Below are positions 60,357-64,000 of a stretch of DNA of 64,000 bases, one piece after another. The position numbers were made by a program, and so were the translations under genes. The notes below the pieces were generated by a model. The model was not told where the DNA came from. It worked only from the letters and a program-made list of their open reading frames with translations, and ran no database searches. The DNA comes from Fusobacterium sp. JB019 (GTDB lineage Bacteria > Fusobacteriota > Fusobacteriia > Fusobacteriales > Fusobacteriaceae), in NCBI GenBank assembly GCA_030673965.1, contig JAUTCN010000002.1, positions 62,001 to 126,000 of the forward strand, written 5' to 3'. How positions within the stretch are numbered: position 1 is the stretch's first letter; the number at the start of each line of letters is the position of its first letter.

Positions 60357-61440
60357 TGTATTTGGAGAAAAACTAAGAGTATCTATATTTGGAGAATCTC
60401 ATGGATTAGGAATTGGAGTAGTTATTGATGGATTTCCTTCAGGACTAGAAATAGATTTAGAAAAAGTAAAAAAGGAAATGAAAAGAAGAGCTCCAGGAAG
60501 AAATAAAATGTCTACTCAAAGAAAAGAAAAGGATGAAGTAATTATACAAAGTGGTATATTTGAAGGAAAAACTACAGGAACTCCAATATGTGGACTGATA
60601 TTGAATACTAATCAAAAATCTAAAGATTATAGTTATTTAAAAAATGTAATGCGTCCTAGTCATGCTGATTATTCTGGAAAAATAAAATATAAAGGTTATA
60701 ATGATTATAGAGGGGGAGGTAGTTTTTCAGGAAGATTAACTGCTCCTTTAGTTTTTGCAGGTGTTCTTGCAAAACAATATTTAGAAAAGCATGAAATATT
60801 TGTAGGTGGACATATTTCATCAGTAGGTAAAGTTAAGGATAATAGTTTTAATACTTTAAATGAAACAAAGGAATTGTTTGATGAAATAAGTGAAAAGGCA
60901 ATTCCTGTAATAAATGATAATATTTCAAGTGAAATGGAAAAAGAAATATCAATAGCTAGAGAAAATAAAAATTCAATTGGTGGGAAAATAGAGTGTATGA
61001 TAACAAATGTACCTGCAGGAATTGGAGATCCATTTTTTGATTCTGTGGAAAGTAGATTATCTCATATGTTATTTTCAATACCTGCTGTTAAAGGAGTTGA
61101 ATTTGGTTTAGGATTTGCAATTTCTGAAATTTATGGGGATGAAGCAAATGATTCTATGTATATAGATAATGAAGGGAATATTAAAACTAGAACAAACAAT
61201 AATGGAGGTATTCTTGGGGGAATTACAAATGGAATGCCAATTATATTTAGAGTCGGAATAAAACCAACTCCTTCAATAGGAATGCCTCAAGAAACAGTTA
61301 ACTTAGAAACAAAGGAAAATACAATACTTGAAGTAAATGGTCGTCATGATCCTTGTATTGTTCAAAGAGCTGTACCAGTTGTGGAAAGTGCTGCAGCAAT
61401 TGTAATACTTGATTTATTGCTTTCAAGTGGTTTAAAATAA
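60349..61440 (+). CDS. aroC: Chorismate synthase
   Basis: A 363-residue FMNH2-dependent enzyme giving chorismate from EPSP. It carries all three family signatures: GESHGLGIGVVIDGFPSG near the start, RGGGSFSGRLTAPLVFAG in the middle, and GRHDPCIVQRAVPVVESA near the end. RPSHADYSGKIKYKGYNDYRG is also typical. AGGAGG lies in the end of aroA, and the ATG overlaps it by eight bases. Confidence 0.98.
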   Translation: MSSVFGEKLRVSIFGESHGLGIGVVIDGFPSGLEIDLEKVKKEMKRRAPGRNKMSTQRKEKDEVIIQSGIFEGKTTGTPICGLILNTNQKSKDYSYLKNVMRPSHADYSGKIKYKGYNDYRGGGSFSGRLTAPLVFAGVLAKQYLEKHEIFVGGHISSVGKVKDNSFNTLNETKELFDEISEKAIPVINDNISSEMEKEISIARENKNSIGGKIECMITNVPAGIGDPFFDSVESRLSHMLFSIPAVKGVEFGLGFAISEIYGDEANDSMYIDNEGNIKTRTNNNGGILGGITNGMPIIFRVGIKPTPSIGMPQETVNLETKENTILEVNGRHDPCIVQRAVPVVESAAAIVILDLLLSSGLK

Positions 61441-61461
61441 AATATTTATAATGGGGTATTT

Positions 61462-62310
61462 ATGGAAAAAAATAACGGAAAAAATAAAATATATGTTGGG
61501 TATCAAGGAGTTGAAGGGGCGTACAGTCATTTAGCCATAGAGGAATATTTTAAAGATGAGAATATAGAAGAATTTAATTATTCTATATTTGAAGATGTTT
61601 TAGAAGCTGTTTCAAAGGGTGAGATAGAATATGGGATTTTACCAATTGAGAATTCTTCAACAGGTGGAATTACAGAAGTTTATGATTTGATAAGACAATA
61701 TAATTGTTTTATTATAGGAGAAAAAATTATAAAAGTTGACCATAATTTACTAGCTTATCCTGGAACAAAACTTGAAGATATAAGAGAAGTTTATTCTCAT
61801 CCTCAAGGTTTTGCTCAGTGCAGAGGATTTTTTAAAGAACATCCTAAGATGAAACAAATTCCATATTATAATACTGCTAGAGGAGCAAAATTAGTTAGTG
61901 AAGAGAAAAAAAATTATATGGGAGCTGTTGCAGGAAAGCAAGCAGCAAAACGTTATAATTTGGAAATATTAGCTTCTAATATAAATGCAAATAAAAATAA
62001 TTATACAAGATTTTTTATAATTTCGAAAAAAATGATAAAAAATGAAAAAGCAAATAAAATAACTATGGTGGTAACATTAAAACATGAGCCAGGAAGTCTT
62101 TATAAACTTTTAGGATGTTTTTCTAACTATAATATGAATATGGAAAATATAGAATCTCGTCCAATAGCTGAAGAGCCATGGCAATATTTCTTTCATATTG
62201 ACGTTACAGGAAACTTAGAGGAAGAAAATGTTAGAGAAGCTTTAGAAAAAATGAAAGAATTTGTTTCAGAATATAAAGTTTTAGGAAATTATATTGGAGA
62301 AAAAAAATAA
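61462..62310 (+). CDS. pheA: Prephenate dehydratase
   Basis: A 282-residue enzyme converting prephenate to phenylpyruvate for phenylalanine. The dehydratase domain (about 10-190) has YQGVEGAYSHLAIEEYF, LPIENSSTGGITEVYDL and the catalytic NYTRFFIISKK. The C-terminal ACT domain (about 200-280) has GSLYKLLGCFSNYNMNMENI and ESRP, which bind Phe for feedback inhibition. There is no N-terminal chorismate mutase domain. The ribosome site (ATGGGGT) is modest. Confidence 0.96.
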   Translation: MEKNNGKNKIYVGYQGVEGAYSHLAIEEYFKDENIEEFNYSIFEDVLEAVSKGEIEYGILPIENSSTGGITEVYDLIRQYNCFIIGEKIIKVDHNLLAYPGTKLEDIREVYSHPQGFAQCRGFFKEHPKMKQIPYYNTARGAKLVSEEKKNYMGAVAGKQAAKRYNLEILASNINANKNNYTRFFIISKKMIKNEKANKITMVVTLKHEPGSLYKLLGCFSNYNMNMENIESRPIAEEPWQYFFHIDVTGNLEEENVREALEKMKEFVSEYKVLGNYIGEKK

Positions 62311-62325
62311 AAGAGGGTGAAAATT

Positions 62326-63633
62326 ATGATTAAACTAGGATTATTAGGAAGACATTTAAGTCATAGTTTATCTCCTAAAATTCATGAATTTCTATTTGAG
62401 GAGTTACAGATTCAAGGTAAATATGATTTATTTGAAAAAGAAGAAAAAGATGTAAATGATTTTATTCAAGATATATCTGATGAAAATATTGGAATAAATG
62501 TAACAATACCTTATAAAATAAAGGTTATAAAATCTTTAGATTGGATTTCTGAAGAAGCTTCTAAAATAGGAGCGGTTAATACGATTCATTTTAAAAATGG
62601 AAAAAAATATGGATATAATACAGATTATTTTGGATTTTCAAGATTGTTAGAACAAAATAGTATAGATGTATCAAATAAAAAAGTTGTTGTTTTAGGAGCT
62701 GGTGGTGCAGCTAGGGCAGTAATAACTTGTTTAAGAGATTTAAAAGCTAAAGAAATTATTATTGTTGCAAGAAATTTAGAAAAAGCAACCTCTCAACTAG
62801 GAAATTTACTGGGAGAAGATACTAGAATGATAACCTTTAATACTTTAGAAAAAGAAAATCAAAAAGGGTATCTAGTAGTTAATTCTACCCCTGTAGGTAT
62901 GTTTCCTAATATTTATGATTGTCCAATAAGTGAAAAAAGTATTAGAAATTATGAGGTTTTTGTAGATTTGATATATAATCCTTTAGAAACTAAATTTTTA
63001 GAAAAAGCAAGACTATGTGGAAAAAAAGCAGTTAATGGAATGTTCATGCTAGTAGCTCAAGGAATAGCTTCGGAGGAAATTTGGCTTAATAAAAAAATAG
63101 GAAATGATGTAATCGAAAAAATAGCGAAAAGATTAGAAAATAATAAGAATATTGTTCTTATAGGTATGCCTGGCTGTGGAAAAACTTATATTGGAAAAAT
63201 ATTGGCTGAAAAATTAAATAAAGAATTTATAGATTCAGATGAATATTTACAAACTTTAGAAAAAAAATCTATTTCAGAACTATTCGTATATGGAGAAGAA
63301 TATTTTAGAGAGGTTGAAACAAAGGCTATTAAAGAAATATCTTTGAACAAAAATAAAGTAATATCAACAGGTGGGGGAGTTATAAAAAAATATGAAAATA
63401 TAGAGCTTCTTAAAAAAAATGGAATTATAATTTTTTTAAACCGTCCTTTAGAAAGAATAATAGAGGATATAGATGTAAGTTCAAGACCTCTTTTATTAAA
63501 GGGGATAGAAGAGATTTATAGTATTTATAATAAAAGAGTAGAATTTTATAAAAAATATTCAGATTATATTATAGAAAATAAAACTGGTATAAATCAAGTG
63601 GTAGATAGTATAATCGATATTATACAAAAATAA
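62326..63633 (+). CDS. aroE: Fused shikimate dehydrogenase - shikimate kinase
   Basis: A 435-residue bifunctional protein. Residues 1 to about 265 are shikimate dehydrogenase: LGLLGRHLSHSLSPKIHE, NVTIPYK with the catalytic Lys, and the NADP site LGAGGAARAV. Residues about 270-435 are shikimate kinase: Walker A GMPGCGKT (280-287), DSDEYLQ, and STGGGVIKK. The parts carry out consecutive reductions and phosphorylation of 3-dehydroshikimate. The ATG at 62326 has AGAGGG upstream; a GTG three codons earlier overlaps that site. The kinase part corresponds to aroK. No stop or frameshift lies at the junction, so the fusion is real unless there is a sequencing error. Confidence 0.96.
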   Translation: MIKLGLLGRHLSHSLSPKIHEFLFEELQIQGKYDLFEKEEKDVNDFIQDISDENIGINVTIPYKIKVIKSLDWISEEASKIGAVNTIHFKNGKKYGYNTDYFGFSRLLEQNSIDVSNKKVVVLGAGGAARAVITCLRDLKAKEIIIVARNLEKATSQLGNLLGEDTRMITFNTLEKENQKGYLVVNSTPVGMFPNIYDCPISEKSIRNYEVFVDLIYNPLETKFLEKARLCGKKAVNGMFMLVAQGIASEEIWLNKKIGNDVIEKIAKRLENNKNIVLIGMPGCGKTYIGKILAEKLNKEFIDSDEYLQTLEKKSISELFVYGEEYFREVETKAIKEISLNKNKVISTGGGVIKKYENIELLKKNGIIIFLNRPLERIIEDIDVSSRPLLLKGIEEIYSIYNKRVEFYKKYSDYIIENKTGINQVVDSIIDIIQK

Positions 63634-63646
63634 AGGGGTTGATACT

Positions 63647-64000
63647 GTGAAAATATTAGTTATAAATGGTCCAAATATAAATATGCTAGGAGTAAGGGAA
63701 GAAAATATTTATGGAAAAGAAGATTATAATTTTCTTTGTGAATTGATAGAAAAAAAATCAAAAGAATTAAATATAGAAGTTGAAATAAAGCAAAGTAATT
63801 ATGAAGGAGAAATAGTAGAAATTATTCAAAAAGCTTATAATAATGTTGATGGGATAGTTATAAATCCAGCAGCTTATACACATTATAGCATAGCTATATT
63901 AGATGCTTTGAAAGCTGTAAATATTCCTACTATAGAAGTTCATATTAGTAATATTCATAAGAGAGAAAAAATGCGTCATACCTCAATAACAGCGGCAGGA
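63647..64000 (+). CDS. aroQ: Type II 3-dehydroquinate dehydratase, cut by window end
   Basis: The first 118 codons of a small (about 145-residue) dehydratase that turns 3-dehydroquinate into 3-dehydroshikimate. It begins MKILVINGPNINMLGVREENIYG, with the catalytic Tyr in the last part. Later segments are INPAAYTHYSIAILDA and EVHISNIHKREKMRHTS, with the catalytic His. The start is GTG at 63647 with AAGGGG eight bases upstream. It follows the aroE-aroK gene by 13 bases and completes the visible chorismate pathway. Confidence 0.95.
   Translation, partial: MKILVINGPNINMLGVREENIYGKEDYNFLCELIEKKSKELNIEVEIKQSNYEGEIVEIIQKAYNNVDGIVINPAAYTHYSIAILDALKAVNIPTIEVHISNIHKREKMRHTSITAAG

Noticed and set aside
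1-64000. tRNA, rRNA, insertion sequences, prophage or CRISPR-Cas
   Set aside because: None was found: no transposase, integrase or Cas motif, no repeat-spacer array and no tRNA-like cloverleaf were noticed on either strand, although a short tRNA could be missed without a computation.

Overview
The window is an AT-rich (roughly 70% A+T by eye) bacterial chromosome segment. Its gene content points to the phylum Fusobacteriota (Fusobacterium, Cetobacterium or Ilyobacter type). The signs are an FplA-type patatin autotransporter of the outer membrane, a PFOR/Pta/AckA fermentation set, anaerobic ribonucleotide reductase, rubredoxin, strong GGAGG ribosome binding sites with frequent GTG and TTG starts, and ZTP, purine and glmS RNA elements of the kind found in fusobacteria and firmicutes. 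The genus is inferred. No rRNA, tRNA, CRISPR array, insertion sequence or prophage was seen.

Layout. 1-3230: end of mglB, then mglA and mglC, a galactose/methylgalactoside ABC importer. 3234-6321 (minus): rubredoxin, two small unknown proteins, an AEC carrier and an AzgA-type purine permease. 6321-6853: a regulatory region in which a guanine-type purine riboswitch (minus, for the permease) and a ZTP riboswitch (plus, for fhs) start from divergent consensus promoters. 8541-13370: glmS with its ribozyme, then photolyase, family-4 uracil-DNA glycosylase and an Asp/Glu-racemase-like gene. 13388-14062: a pair of cupin genes behind a possible operator. 14211-19094 (minus): a six-gene operon psd, NusG-II protein, AI-2E transporter, THUMP methyltransferase, coiled-coil protein, cyclophilin. 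19219-27682 (minus): an eight-gene operon PBP2, priA, def, divIC-like, glpX, a membrane protein, an MBL hydrolase and an orphan. 27825-28280: a small secreted protein. 28307-32954 (minus): cca, a first EPSP synthase and the FplA-like autotransporter. 33038-37838: a sirtuin, cstA and a LytS/LytTR two-component pair divergent from cstA. 37961-39808: a small basic protein and a riboswitch-controlled xanthine-type permease. 39839-44022 (minus): MATE exporter, nrdG, nrdD with paired NrdR boxes. 44243-49298: a BvgS-like hybrid kinase, recR and its small neighbour, ftsY. 49480-55475: pta, ackA and pyruvate:ferredoxin oxidoreductase. 55542-64000: an aromatic amino acid operon aroF-tyrA-aroB-aroA-aroC-pheA-aroEK-aroQ, cut by the window end.

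How the genes work together. PFOR, Pta and AckA turn pyruvate into acetyl-CoA, acetyl phosphate and acetate with ATP gain. CstA with its LytS/LytTR pair may handle pyruvate or peptide uptake. Fhs links formate to folate one-carbon units and purine synthesis, and its ZTP switch senses 10-formyl-THF shortage, while the facing purine switch controls purine salvage. The aro operon carries the shikimate pathway from DAHP to chorismate and the dedicated steps to phenylpyruvate and hydroxyphenylpyruvate, but no chorismate mutase is visible.

The most interesting observation is the leader of the aro operon. A consensus promoter drives a 23-codon leader peptide ending in FSWYWY, followed by RNA segments that can form mutually exclusive pairings and by a perfect terminator. 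This looks like ribosome-mediated attenuation of the whole common aromatic pathway. Other points worth checking are a second, divergent EPSP synthase, a six-cysteine insert in PFOR, tandem terminators in the purine leader, a dual-start cyclophilin, and convergent genes whose last codons form one palindrome.
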